A stretch of 64,000 nt of DNA from Guillardia theta CCMP2712 (lineage: Eukaryota > Cryptophyceae > Pyrenomonadales > Geminigeraceae), in contig NW_005434570.1 of the NCBI RefSeq assembly GCF_000315625.1, positions 91,336 through 155,335 on the forward strand, given 5' to 3'. Below the pieces are notes generated by a model. It worked only from the letters and a program-made list of their open reading frames with translations. It was not told the DNA's origin and did no database searches. This document shows, in pieces, positions 1-10,457 of this stretch (the stretch's first letter is position 1; each line of letters opens with the position of its first letter). The position numbers were made by a program, and so were the translations under genes.

Positions 1-295
1 CGTGTACGGCCATCGCTCGACCCCCAGCCTCCGGCACGCGCTCTTCAGCGACGTCAGCGAGATCCCCTGCCCTCCCCGTCAGCTCCTGCCCTCCTCTTTG
101 TTTCCCCTCCTCTCCTCCTCTCTCAGCAAGGGACATTCTTACCAGGATGCGAGCGGCCTCGACCTGTCGGAGGTGGAAGAGGGAGGAGATGGTGAGGAGG
201 TCAAGGCGGATGTACCTGCGTTGGTCGGAGGCACGAGGGCGAGCTTGGATGAGGACGGAGGGTCCTGTAGCGTGAGGAGGCTGTTGTGTCGCCAT
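1..295 (-). CDS. RWP-RK domain protein, type B copy B0 (3' part outside window)
   Basis: Exon 1 is 143-295 (ATG at 295, starting MATQQPPHATGPSV) and exon 2 runs from 66 off the left edge; the intron is 67-142. Splicing after the codons for AARIL joins GISLTSLKSACRRLG, completing the RWP-RK helix-turn-helix ending in ERWPYTR. This copy has Val in HLRQVEAARIL, as in B2 and B4. Whether it carries the 5-nt frameshift of B1/B2 cannot be seen because the diagnostic site lies beyond the window. A putative DNA-binding regulator; target unknown. Confidence 0.75.
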   Translation of the reverse strand, partial: MATQQPPHATGPSVLIQARPRASDQRRYIRLDLLTISSLFHLRQVEAARILVRMSLAERGGEEGKQRGGQELTGRAGDLADVAEERVPEAGGRAMAVH

Positions 296-594
296 GGGAC
301 CTGTATGCTTGAGGGACTGATGGTACTGAGATGGGGTTTTGGAGACGGCAACGAGCAAGGTAGTGCTCTGGTGGAGCTATCAAGTGGGAGCACTTGCCAA
401 GATTGGAGCGCCACCGTATACAAATCTCAACGTGCGACTGGGCTCTGATCAGAGCAGGGGCAAACAGACTCCGCCGGAGCCTTCGTGCATGATTTCCGCC
501 GGAGCCTTCGTGCACGGACTGCTGTCCCCCAAACTTAACTGATACGGAGGCTTCACTTCCTCGCCTCTCCTGATTGTCCTCGTACTGATTTTTC

Positions 595-611
595 ACTTAA
601 CTTTGAGTAAA
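595..611 (+). repeat. 17-bp motif ACTTAACTTTGAGTAAA, unit 1
   Basis: Exact copy of a motif found at several other sites in this window and forming the ends of the 30.84-kb MITE-like element. It lies 300 bp upstream of B0 and about 520 bp upstream of A1, with a GC-rich patch (about 615-790) next to it. Its function (transposon end or promoter element) is not decided by the sequence. Confidence 0.7.
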
Positions 612-1130
612 AGATTGCACCCGGACGGCGACGCGCGGCCCCCGGGCCCCCGGGGCTCCGAGGCCGCGTGCCACAGGCACGGTGACACATTGAAAAGAGT
701 CTCGGTGTCCGGACCGTGACCCGGACTCCGGATCTAAAGCAGCGGCCCGGCCCTGCCAGTGACTCCGAAACCTGACCCGGAGAGGGCACTATCAAGTAAC
801 CGGGCCAGCCTTCAACTCAGTGGCGGTCACGGTAATATTAAGGGGGCCAGCCAGCTTTAGGTGGCCATTCCCCCATCAGACTCAGGCTGAGTGGGCCATT
901 CCTCCATCTGACTATCAAAAATCAACGGTTCATGTTGACATGTCATCCTGATGACTGTAAGAAAGTAAGAAAGATGAACAAACTTCTTTTCTTCATTTCA
1001 TATCTCCCCGAATACGCCCCTCAGCCGCTACCGTGTCACGGGAGAAAGTTTGTTTGCTCCGGTTTGCACGTCTTTTTCAGTCAATAAAAGTTTAAGACAT
1101 CTTCAGCTTCGTCCTCCACTGCTAACGTGT

Positions 1131-1622
1131 ATGCACATGACTTCAACACACCTTCCTGCTCCTCCCTCCGTCCTCATCCAAGCTCGCCCTCGTGCCTCCG
1201 ACCAACGTGATCAGATCCGCCTGGACCTCCTCACCATCTCCTCCCTCTTCCACCTCCGACAGCTCGAGGCCGCTCGCATCCTGGTAAGATGTCGCTTGCT
1301 GAGAGAGGCGGAGAGGAGAGGACGAGAGGAGGGCAGGAGCTGACGGGGAGGGCAGGGGATCTCGCTGACGTCGCTGAAGAGCGCGTGCCGGAGGCTGGGG
1401 GTCGAGCGATGGCCGTACACGCGGGAGGCAGTGCAGGAAGCTAAAGGAGTAGCTAGGGAAGAGGAGGGCACGGGGCAGGGATTGACAAGTGAAAAGCAAG
1501 GGCAAGACGCAGAGTTGGAAGCAGAAGAAGAGAGGGAGCACAGGTGGATGGATTGGTACCTGTCCTTTCCACTGGAAGAGACCTTAGAGGAAGAGGAAGC
1601 GGAGGTTAAGATATCTCCATGA
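1131..1622 (+). CDS. RWP-RK domain protein, type A copy A1 (139 aa)
   Basis: Two exons, 1131-1283 and 1356-1622, with a GTAAGA donor and a GGCAG acceptor. Exon 1 encodes 51 aa ending IRLDLLTISSLF...AARIL; exon 2 starts GISLTSLKSACRRLG and contains VERWPYTR, so the RWP-RK domain is only complete after splicing. The tail is short and acidic (EEEGTG, AEEERE), then has WMDWYLSFP and ends EVKISP. There is no long N-terminal regulatory region as in NIN/NLP proteins, so this is a minimal, RKD/MID-sized RWP-RK protein. ATG 1131 is chosen because it gives the same 51-aa exon 1 as the B genes; Met at 1137 is the alternative. Upstream DNA (1050-1100) differs from A2-A4 and holds a TTTTTCAGTCAATAAA stretch also seen, inverted, upstream of B1. 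Confidence 0.82.
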
Positions 1623-2763
1623 AGCATTCCCCTATCAATCGGGTTAACTTTCGACGCAAGTAAAGAAGATGACAAAGAGACATGCTGTAGCTCAATCTGC
1701 CACCGTGCGATATCAAGCATCGTGATAGTACAACAGCTGCCTTACAAGCTGCGCAGCCTGCCCATGATCACGAGCTGGAAGCGTCGATCTTCACTCACCC
1801 GCAACAAACGACATTGAAGTGTTTGCATCCTCAGTTGTGCTGGAGTTCTCCTCAACCTACCTCTCAGCCTGTCAGCCGGTGGTTCCGACTGGCCAAGGCT
1901 CCGGACTGAGGTTGCTCACAGCAGCAGGAAGATCATCAGCAACAAGGACCGTCCGGAGGAAGTTAGATGACCAGCACGTATCTACAACCTCCTAGGTACT
2001 GGCCAGTACGACATTTGGCCTTTGATTGAGACTAGACAGGAAGATAGCTGAAGAGTATATGAAGACACTCATCCTTGACTCTACTGAGACATCCGCGAAA
2101 TCACAAATACAGCTGTGACTAGTACAGGCTGATTTGTCGGCTGTTCTGTCGTGAATGCTGAGAGATAGTCTCACCCAACACCCACCTGACGATATCCCGG
2201 CCTAGCACCTACTGGCTGACTACTTCCTGGTCAAGACATGGTTTGCTGATCCAGACCCTTTCCTTTCCCATGTGTACTCAGTCACTGCAATTTGGTTGTC
2301 TTGACATCTCCCTGGGCTCCAGCCCACTGGGCGCATGCCCTCATGCAGTGAAGCGCATCCGATCAGCTGCGGTGGACTTTGAAGACAGCGGTGCTCGTCA
2401 GACCCCAGCAGCCAAGACATTCGTCCGCAAGTATCTCGGTGGAAGGGTTGACAATCTTCAACCCTTCCACTTGCACTGCGTTGAGGTGTCATTGGATTAC
2501 TGTCAAGCTAGTTTGCCAAGAGTCCATGCCCTAGTTGTCCCCATGTTGACGACAGTTGTATATCCTGCCGTCGGCGTTGAGCTCCTATATCAAGGACGCG
2601 CGGTCTGTCGTCGGACCGGCAAGACAGCTGGCCACCCAATCACTTTGATAGCCCAGATGACTTTGCTTCTTCGCATGTACGATACCTGTCTCTGCCATGC
2701 TCTACAGGGCAGACGCTGTGGCGTTATTGTGTTGTCTCAGACCATGTAAGAGTAGAGTCTATA
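1623..2763. other. Tail-to-tail spacer between A1 and B1
   Basis: About 1.14 kb conserved in all four full units (again at 5074-6211, 8418-9567 and 11830-12979). A plus-strand open frame starts at 2243 (9048 and 12460 in other units) and a minus-strand one lies at 2220-2492, but neither matches a family I know. In unit 2 the plus frame is broken by a deletion near 5748 and a stop near 5854. Conservation is therefore better explained by recent duplication, with 3' UTRs of both genes included. Confidence 0.5.
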
Positions 2764-3384
2764 CTACGAATATTTTACATTCCCAATGCTCCACAGATCG
2801 TTCACATCTTGATCGTGGGCGTCATTGTGGTGTGCGTCCCAACTGGGCTTGCGGGGATTGCCCTCAAATCCTTCGCCGTCCCAGTTAGAGGCCTTATCAT
2901 CCACAGGAAACGACAGATACCAGTCCATCCATCCTCTCTCTATCTTACTCTCACTCACTTGCTGCAAACCATATCCTTGCTCGCTCGGAGATGCTCCAAG
3001 TGCGGCGACGTCTGGCTCTGATCCTGTCACGTGTCGCGCAGGCGTTTCAAGGCAAAGAGATCTGTGCGGTCAGGAGATGTTGCATCCCGCGTGTACGGCC
3101 ATCGCTCGACCCCCAGCCTCCGGCACGCGCTCTTCAGCGACGTCAGCGAGATCCCCTGCCCTCCCCGTCAGCTCCTGCCCTCCTCTCCTCTCTGCCTCTC
3201 CGCTTCGGAGTCTCAGCAAGCGACATCTTACCAGGATGCGAGCGGCCTCGAGCTGTCGGAGGTGGAAGAGGGAGGAGATGGTGAGGAGGTCCAGGCGGAT
3301 GTACCTGCGTTGGTCGGAGGCACGAGGGCGAGCTTGGATGAGGACGGAGGGTCCTGTAGCGTGAGGAGGCTGTTGTGTCGCCAT
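2764..3384 (-). pseudogene. RWP-RK type B copy B1, frameshifted after the domain
   Basis: Exon 1 is 3232-3384 and exon 2 is 2764-3155, 392 nt instead of the 387 nt in B3/B4. Five extra bases near 3047-3053 (CAAGGCAAAG against CAAAG) shift the frame after RWPYTRDATSPDRTDLF, giving a predicted stop about 10 codons later and a product near 93 aa that keeps the whole RWP-RK domain but loses the WMDWYLSFP tail. The rest of the tail is still open downstream in the shifted frame, so the lesion is recent. It may be a pseudogene or a functional short isoform. This copy has Leu in HLRQLEAARIL. Confidence 0.7.
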
Positions 3385-3650
3385 GGGACCTGTATGCCAG
3401 GCTTGAGGGACTGATGGTACTGAGATGGGGGTTTGGAGACGGCAACGAGCAAGGTAGTGCTCTAGCGAAGCTATCAAGTGGGAGCACTCGCCAAGATTGG
3501 AGCGCCACCGTATACAAATCTCAACGTGCGACTGGGCTCTGATCAGAGCAGGGGCAAACAGACTCTTTATTGACTGAAAAAGAAAAAAGTGTTGAAGTTG
3601 AATCGACGCGAGAAGAGCCCTGCTTTACTACGCTAGTCGAGGAAAAGCTC

Positions 3651-3667
3651 TTTACTCAAAGTTAAGT
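3651..3667 (-). repeat. 17-bp motif, unit 2
   Basis: Exact copy, in the orientation of B1 and 267 bp upstream of its ATG. It is followed by a Cys/Thr-poor AT stretch and then, from about 3960 to 4270, a GC-rich patch. Confidence 0.7.
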
Positions 3668-3959
3668 TGAAGATCAGTACGAGGACAGCACTAGTTGAGA
3701 GGGGGAATAGCCCTCTGCAGCAAGTCCCGGAGGCCAGTCTTCCATGTCAGCATACTTGACTGAGTATCTTTACTGCCGGGCTCAATACAGTCACGGCGGC
3801 TTCCCTCCGGATCTCCGTCGAGATCGTGACAGTGACCGCCAAATGCTCCGACGCGACAGTCGTGAAGTTTTGACTTCTTGCTGTGACAGAGCAGCACAAG
3901 CCTTGAAGGCCGCTTTCAGGCTTCAAGTTCAATTCCAACTTCCGTTGGCGAGTCACAGC

Positions 3960-4280
3960 GCCGGGTCGCCGCCCGGCCGGAGTCCGGCGTGTCGGACTAG
4001 CCTGGCAACCAGGTCATTCAAGCCTTGATTGACCGGAGCGTCGGCGCCGCCGCAGGCCCCGGGGCTCGCCGGTGCCTCACGGTGCCACATTGAAACGCCC
4101 GGCCGCCGGTCCGATCAGGGTCGGCCCGGACTCAGTTAGGCTTGAAAGACCCGGATCAGGATAGACAGCCTGACTCGCCGGAATCTCGGACCCGCCGCCG
4201 AGAGACTCTGAGATGACCGGCCCGGCGGGCCGGGCCGCCGCCCGGCTGGCCGCGGCCGTTCCGGGCCCTGCCGCCAAGGT
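3960..4280. other. GC-rich patch between B1 and A2
   Basis: Runs of GGCC/CCGG-type sequence that vary by small indels between units (compare about 7400-7600 and 10,690-10,990). Similar-looking patches occur elsewhere in the window without these genes (14.4, 24.5, 43.0, 58.55 and 63.1-63.4 kb). No open frame is convincing. Confidence 0.5.
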
Positions 4281-4549
4281 AACCTTGAACTCAGTGACGG
4301 TCACCTGCGGTATCATTAAGGGGGCCAGCCAGCTTTGGGCAGCCATTCCCCCATCAGACTCCAGGCTGAGTGGGCCATTCCTCCATCTGACTGTCAAAAA
4401 TCAACGGTTCACTGAGTCATGTCGACATGTCATCCTGATGACTCTAAGAACTATGAACAAACTTCTTTTCGTATCCCCCGAACACGCCCCTCCACTACTG
4501 TGGAGTGCTTTTAAGACATCTTCAGCTTCGTCCTCCACTGCTAACGTGT

Positions 4550-5073
4550 ATGCACATGACTTCGACACACCTTCCTGCTCCTCCCTCCGTCCTCATCCAA
4601 GCTCGCCCTCGTGCCTCCGACCAACGCAGGTACATCCGCCTGGACCTCCTCACCATTTCCTCCCTCTTCCACCTCCGACAGCTCGAGGCCGCTCGCATCC
4701 TGGTAAGATGTCGCTTGCTGAGAGAGAAGGAGAAGCGGAGAGGCGGAGAGGCGGAATGGCGGAGAGGAGAGGACGAGAGGAGGGCAGGAGCTGACGGGGA
4801 GGGCAGGGGATCTCGCTGACGTCGCTGAAGAGCGCGTGCCGGAGGCTGGGGGTCGAGCAATGGCCGTACACGCGGGAGGCAGTGCAGGAAGCTAAAGGAG
4901 TAGCTAGGGAAGAGGAGGGCACGGGGCAGGGATTGACAAGTGAAAAGCAAGGGCAAGACGCGGAGATGGAAGCAGAAGAAGAGAGGGAGCACAGGTGGAT
5001 GGATTGGTACCTTTCCTTTCCACTGGAAGAGACCTTAGAGGAAGGGGAAGGGGAGGTTAAGATATCTCCATGA
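4550..5073 (+). CDS. RWP-RK domain protein, type A copy A2 (139 aa)
   Basis: Exons 4550-4702 and 4807-5073; the intron is 104 nt, longer than in A1 because of extra GGCGGAGA-like repeats. Exon lengths (153 and 267 nt) are identical to A1, A3 and A4. Exon 1 reads SDQRRYIRLDLL, the form otherwise seen only in B genes (A1, A3 and A4 have SDQRDQIRLDLL), suggesting exchange between A and B. The tail reads EGEGEVKISP. Confidence 0.82.
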
Positions 5074-6211
5074 GGTATTCCCCTATCAATCGGGTTAACT
5101 TTCCACGCAAGTAAAGAAGAGGACAAAGAGACATGCTGTAGCTCAATCTGCCACCGTGCGATATCAAGCTTCGTGATAGTACAACAGCTGCCTTACAAGC
5201 TGCGCAGCCTGCCTATGATCACGAGCTGGAAGCGTCGATCTTCACTCACCCGCAACAAACGACATTGAAGTGTTTGCATCCTCAGTTGTGCTGGAGTTCT
5301 CCTCTACCTACCTCTCAGCCTGTCAGCCGGTGGTTCCGACTGGCCCGGAGCTTCAAGGCTCCGGACTGAGGTTGCTCACAGCAGCAGGAAGATCATCAGC
5401 AACAAGGACCGTCCGAAGGGAAGTTAGATGACCAGCACGTATCTACAACCTCCTAGGTACTGGCCAGTGCGACATTTGGCCTTTGAATGAGACTAGACAG
5501 GAAGATAGCTGACAGGTATATGAAGACACTCATCCTTGACTCTACTGAGACATCCGCGAAATCACAAATACAGCTGTGACTAGTACAGGCTGACCTGTCG
5601 GCTGTTCTGTCGTGAATGCTGAGAGATAGTTTCACCCAACACCCACCTGACGATATCCCGGCCTAGCACCTACTGGCTGACTACTTCCTGGTCAAGACAT
5701 GATTTGCTGATCCAGACCCTTTCCTTTCCCATGTGTACTCAGTCACTCTTGACATCTCCCTGGGCTCCAGCCCACTGGGCGCATGCCCTCATGCAGTGAA
5801 GCGCATCCGATCAGCTGCGGTGGACTTTGAAGACAGCGGTGCTCGTCAGACCTGAGCAGCCAAGACATTCGTCCGCAAGTATCTCGGTGGAAGGGTTGAC
5901 AATCTTCAACCCTTCCACTTGCACTGCGTTGAGGTGTCATTGGATTACTGTCAAGCTAGTTTCCCAAGAGTCCATGCCCTAGTTGTCCCCATGTTGACGA
6001 CAGTTGTATATCCTGCCGTCGGCGTTGAGCTCCTATATCAAGGACGCGCGGTCTGTCGTCGGACCGGCAAGACAGCTGGCCACCCAATCACTTTGATAGC
6101 CCAGATGACTTTGCTTCTTCGCATGTACGATACCTGTCTCTGCCATGCTCTACAGGGCAGACGCTGTGGCGTTATGGCGTTGAGTCAGACCATGTAAGAG
6201 TATAGTCTATA
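5074..6211. other. Tail-to-tail spacer between A2 and B2
   Basis: Copy of the 1623-2763 spacer. It lacks 13 bases present near 2289-2301 in unit 1 and has a TGA near 5854, so the long plus-strand frame of the other units is not maintained here. Confidence 0.5.
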
Positions 6212-6832
6212 CTACGAATATTTTACATTCCCAATGCTCCACAGATCGTTCACATCTTGATCATGGGCGTCATTGTGGTGTGCGTCCCAACTGGGCTTGC
6301 GGGGATTGCCCTCAAATCCTTCGCCGTCCCAGTTAGAGGCCTTATCATCCACAGGAAACGACAGATACCAGTCCATCCATCCTCTCTCTATCTTACTCTC
6401 ACTCGCTTGCTGCAAACCATATCCTTGCTCGCTCGGAGATGCTCCAAGTGCGGCGACGTCTGGCTCTGATCCTGTCACGTGTCGCGCAGGCGTTTCAAGG
6501 CAAAGAGATCTGTGCGGTCAGGAGATGTTGCATCCCGCGTGTACGGCCATCGCTCGACCCCCAGCCTCCGGCAAGCGCTCTTCAGCGACGTCAGCGAGAT
6601 CCCCTGCCCTCCCCGTCAGCTCCTGCCCTCCTCTCCTCTCTGCCTCTCCGCTTCGGAGTCTCAGCAAGCGACATCTTACCAGGATGCGAGCGGCCTCGAC
6701 CTGTCGGAGGTGGAAGAGGGAGGAGATAGTGAGGAGGTCCAGGCGGATGTACCTGCGTTGGTCGGAGGCACGAGGGCGAGCTTGGATGAGGACGGAGGGT
6801 CCTGTAGCGTGAGGAGGCTGTTGTGTCGCCAT
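6212..6832 (-). pseudogene. RWP-RK type B copy B2, frameshifted after the domain
   Basis: Exon 1 is 6680-6832 and exon 2 is 6212-6603 (392 nt), with the same 5-nt insertion as B1 and so the same predicted early stop after the RWP-RK domain. A substitution in the recognition region (GCAAGCGC instead of GCACGCGC on the plus strand) is synonymous (Ala). Val replaces Leu in HLRQVEAARIL. The intact first 74 codons and the shared insertion show B1 and B2 descend from one frameshifted parent. Confidence 0.7.
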
Positions 6833-7098
6833 GGGACCTGTATGCCAGGCTTGAGGGACTGATGGTACTGAGATGGGGGTTTGGAGACGGCAACGAGCAA
6901 GGTAGTGCTCTAGCGAAGCTATCAAGTGGGAGCACTCGCCAAGATTGGAGCGCCACCGTATACAAATCTCAACGTGCGACTGGGCTCTGATCAGAGCAGG
7001 GGCAAACAGACTCTTTATTGACTGAAAAAGAAAAAAGTGTTGAAGTTGAATCGACGCGAGAAGAGCCCTGCTTTACTACGCTAGTCGAGGAAAAGCTC

Positions 7099-7115
7099 TT
7101 TACTCAAAGTTAAGT
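7099..7115 (-). repeat. 17-bp motif, unit 3
   Basis: Exact copy, upstream of B2 in the gene's orientation, 267 bp from its ATG, the same spacing as for B1. Confidence 0.7.
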
Positions 7116-7885
7116 TGAAGATCAGTACGAGGACAGCACTAGTTGAGAGGGGGAATAGCCCTCTGCAGCAAGTCCCGGAGGCCAGTCTTCCATGTCAGCA
7201 TACTTGACTGAGTATCTTTACTGCCGGGCTCAATACAGTCACGGCGGCTTCCCTCCGGATCTCCGTCGAGATCGTGACAGTGACCGCCAAATGCTCCGAC
7301 GCGACAGTCGTGAAGTTTTGACTTCTTGCTGTGACAGAGCAGCACAAGCCTTGAAGGCCGCTTTCAGGCTTCAAGTTCAATTCCAACTTCCGTTGTCACA
7401 GCGCCGGGTCGCCGCCCGGCCGGAGTCCGGCGGTGTCAAAGCCTGGCAACCGGGTCATTCAAGCCTTGATTGACCGGACCGTCGGCGCCGCGGCCAGGCC
7501 CCGGGGCTCGCCGGTGGCCTGACTCGCCGGAACCTGACCCGCCGCCGAGAGACTCTGAGATGACCGGGCCGGGCCGCCGCCCGGCTGGCCGCGGCCGTTC
7601 CCTGCCGCCAAGGTAACCTTGAACTCAGTGACGGTCACCTGCGGTATCATTAAGGGGGCCAGCCAGCTTTGGGCGGCCATTCCCCCATCAGACTCCAGGC
7701 TGAGTGGGCCATTCCTCCATCTGACTGTCAAAAATCAACGGTTCACTGAGTCATGTCGACATGTCATCCTGATGACTCTAAGAACTATGAACAAACTTCT
7801 TTTCGTATCCCCCGAACACGCCCCTCCACTACTGTGGAGTGCTTTTAAAAGACATCTTCAGCTTCGTCCTCCACTGCTAACGTGT

Positions 7886-8417
7886 ATGCACATGACTTCG
7901 ACACACCTTCCTGCTCCTCCCTCCGTCCTCATCCAAGCTCGCCCTCGTGCCTCCGACCAACGTGATCAGATCCGCCTGGACCTCCTCACTATCTCCTCCC
8001 TCTTCCACCTCCGACAGCTCGAGGCCGCTCGCATCCTGGTAAGATGTCGCTTGCTGAGAGAGGAGGAGAAGCGGAGAGGCGGAGAGGCGGAGAGGCGGAG
8101 AGGCGGAGAGGCGGAGAGGAAAGGAGGGCAGGAGCTGACGGGGAGGGCAGGGGATCTCGCTGACGTCGCTGAAGAGCGCGTGCCGGAGGCTGGGGGTCGA
8201 GCAATGGCCGTACACGCGGGAGGCAGTGCAGGAAGCTAAAGGAGTAGCTAGGGAAGAGGAGGGCACGGGGCAGGGATTGACAAGTGAAAAGCAAGGGCAA
8301 GACGCAGAGTTGGAAGCAGAAGAAGAGAGGGAGCACAGGTGGATGGATTGGTACCTGTCCTTTCCACTGGAAGAGACCTTAGAGGAAGGGGAAGCGGAGG
8401 TTAAGATATCTCCATGA
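7886..8417 (+). CDS. RWP-RK domain protein, type A copy A3 (139 aa)
   Basis: Exons 7886-8038 and 8151-8417; the 112-nt intron holds five near-perfect GGCGGAGA units. The protein is as in A4: RWP-RK domain split across the exons at AARIL/GISLTS, an acidic linker with KQGQDAELEAEEE, then WMDWYLSFP and EVKISP. Upstream, 7619-7860 contains CAAAAATCAACGG and a TATGAACAAACTT block shared with all A copies, a plausible promoter/5' UTR. Confidence 0.83.
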
Positions 8418-9567
8418 GGTATTCCCCTATCAATCGGGTTAACTTTCCACGCAAGTAAAGAAGATGACAAAGAGACATGCTGTAGCTCAATCTGCCACCG
8501 TGCGATATCAAGCATCGTGATAGTACAACAGCTGCCTTACAAGCTGCGCAGCCTGCCTATGATCACGAGCTGGAAGCGTCGATCTTCACTCACCCGCAAC
8601 AAACGACATTGAAGTGTTTGCATCCTCAGTTGTGCTACAGTGCTCCTCTACCTACCTCTCAGCCTGTCAGCCGGTGGTTCCGACTGGCCCGGAGCTTCAA
8701 GGCTCCGGGATGAGATTGCTCATAGCAGCAGGAAGATCATCAGCAACAAGGACCGTCCGGAGGGAAGTTAGATGACCAGCACGTATCTACAACCTCCTAG
8801 GTACTGGCCAGTACGACATTTGGCCTTCGATTGAGACTAGACAGGAAGATAGCTGACAGGTATATGAAGACATTCATCCTTGACTCTACTGAGACATCCG
8901 CGAAATCACAAATACAGCTGTGACTAGCACAGGCTGACCTGTCGGCTGTTCTGTCGTGAATGCTGAGAGATAGTCTCACCCAACACCCACCTGACGATAT
9001 CCCGGCCTAGCACCTACTGGCTGACTACTTCCTGGTCAAGACATGATTTGCTGATCCAGACCCTTTCCTTTCCCATGTGTACTCAGTCACTGCAATTTGG
9101 TTGTCTTGACATCTCCCTGGGCTCCAGCCCACTGGGCGCATGCCCTCATGCAGTGAAGCGCATCCGATCAGCTGCGGTGGACTTTGAAGACAGCGATGCT
9201 CGTCAGACCCCAGCAGCCAAGACATTCGTCCGCAAGTATCTCGGTGGAAGGGTTGACAATCTTCAACCCTTCCACTTGCACTGCGTTGAGGTGTCATTGG
9301 ATTACTGTCAAGCTAGTTTCCCAAGAGTCCATGCCCTAGTTGTCCCCATGTTGACGACAGTTGTATATCCTGCCGTCGGCGTTGAGCTCCTATATCAAGG
9401 ACGCGCGGTCTGTCGTCGGACCGGCAAGACAGCTGGCCACCCAATCACTTTGATAGCCCAGATGACTTTGCTTCTTCGCATGTACGATACCTGTCTCTGC
9501 CATGCTCTACAGGGCAGACGCTATGCGTCATGGCGTTGCCTCAGACCATGTAAGAGTAGAGTCTATA
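8418..9567. other. Tail-to-tail spacer between A3 and B3
   Basis: Copy of the 1623-2763 spacer. Its plus-strand open frame (from 9048) is the longest of the set (214 codons) but runs into the B3 coding region on the other strand and resembles no family I know. Confidence 0.5.
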
Positions 9568-10179
9568 CTACGAATATTTTACATGCCCAATGCTCCACGG
9601 ATCGTTCACATCTTGATCGTGGGCGTCATTGTGGTGTGCGTCCCAACTGGGCTTGCGGGGATTGCCCTCAAATCCTTCGCCGTCCCAGCTAGAGGCCTTA
9701 TCATCCACAGGAAACGACAGATACCAGTCCATCCACCCTCTATCTATCTTACTCTCACTCGCTTGCTGCAAACCATATCCTTGCTCGCTCGGAGATGCTC
9801 CAAGTGCGGCGACGTCTGGCTCTGATCCTGTCACGTGTCGCGCAGGCGTTTCAAAGAGATCTGTGCGGTCAGGAGATGTTGCATCCCGCGTGTACGGCCA
9901 TCGCTCGACCCCCAGCCTCCGGCACGCGCTCTTCAGCGACGTCAGCGAGATCCCCTGCCCTCCCCGTCAGCTCCTGCCGTCCTCTCTTCTCTGCCTCTCC
10001 GCCTCTCTCAGCAAGCGACATCTTACCAGGATGCGAGCGGCCTCGAGCTGTCGGAGGTGGAAGAGGGAGGAGATGGTGAGGAGGTCCAGGCGGATGTACC
10101 TGCGTTGGTCGGAGGCACGAGGGCGAGCTTGGATGAGGACGGAGGGTCCTGTAGCGTGAGGAGGCTGTTGTGTCGCCAT
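9568..10179 (-). CDS. RWP-RK domain protein, type B copy B3 (179 aa, intact)
   Basis: Exon 1 is 10027-10179 and exon 2 is 9568-9954 (387 nt), with a 72-nt intron. The frame is open throughout: RWP-RK domain (residues about 28-74) ending RWPYTRDATSP, a linker with DLFETPARHVTGSEPD, WMDWYLSFPVDD, and an Asp/His-rich C terminus (SWDAHHNDAHDQDVND) ending KYS. Only the RWP-RK domain and WMDWYLSFP are shared with type A; the rest of the tails cannot be aligned. Probably a nuclear DNA-binding protein; targets unknown. Confidence 0.83.
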
Positions 10180-10440
10180 TGGCCCTGTATGCTTGAGGGA
10201 CTGATGGTACTGAGATGGGGGTTTGGAGACGGCAACGAGCAAGGTAGTGCTCTGGTGGAGCTATCAAGTGGGAGCACTTGCCAAGATTGGAGCGCCACCG
10301 TATACAAATCTCAACGTGCGACTGGGCTCTGATCAGAGCAGGGGCAAACATACTCTTTATTGACTGAAAAAGAAAAAAGTGTTGAGGTTGAATCGATGCG
10401 AGAAGAGCCCTGCTTTACTACGCTAGTCGAGGAAAAGCTC

Positions 10441-10457
10441 TTTACTCAAAGTTAAGT
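10441..10457 (-). repeat. 17-bp motif, unit 4
   Basis: Exact copy upstream of B3, about 260 bp from its ATG. Confidence 0.7.

Noticed and set aside
1143-1720. Long minus-strand frames over the A genes (Ser/Leu-rich)
   Set aside because: They are antisense shadows; the plus strand spliced at GTAAGA/GGCAG gives the RWP-RK domain.
2243-2749. 168-codon plus-strand frame in the array spacer as a third gene per unit
   Set aside because: No recognisable domain, overlaps other frames, and broken by a deletion and a stop in unit 2; explained by recent duplication.
8050-8130. GGCGGAGA repeats as a CRISPR-like or regulatory array
   Set aside because: The units are 8 bp, adjacent, without spacers, and lie inside an intron.
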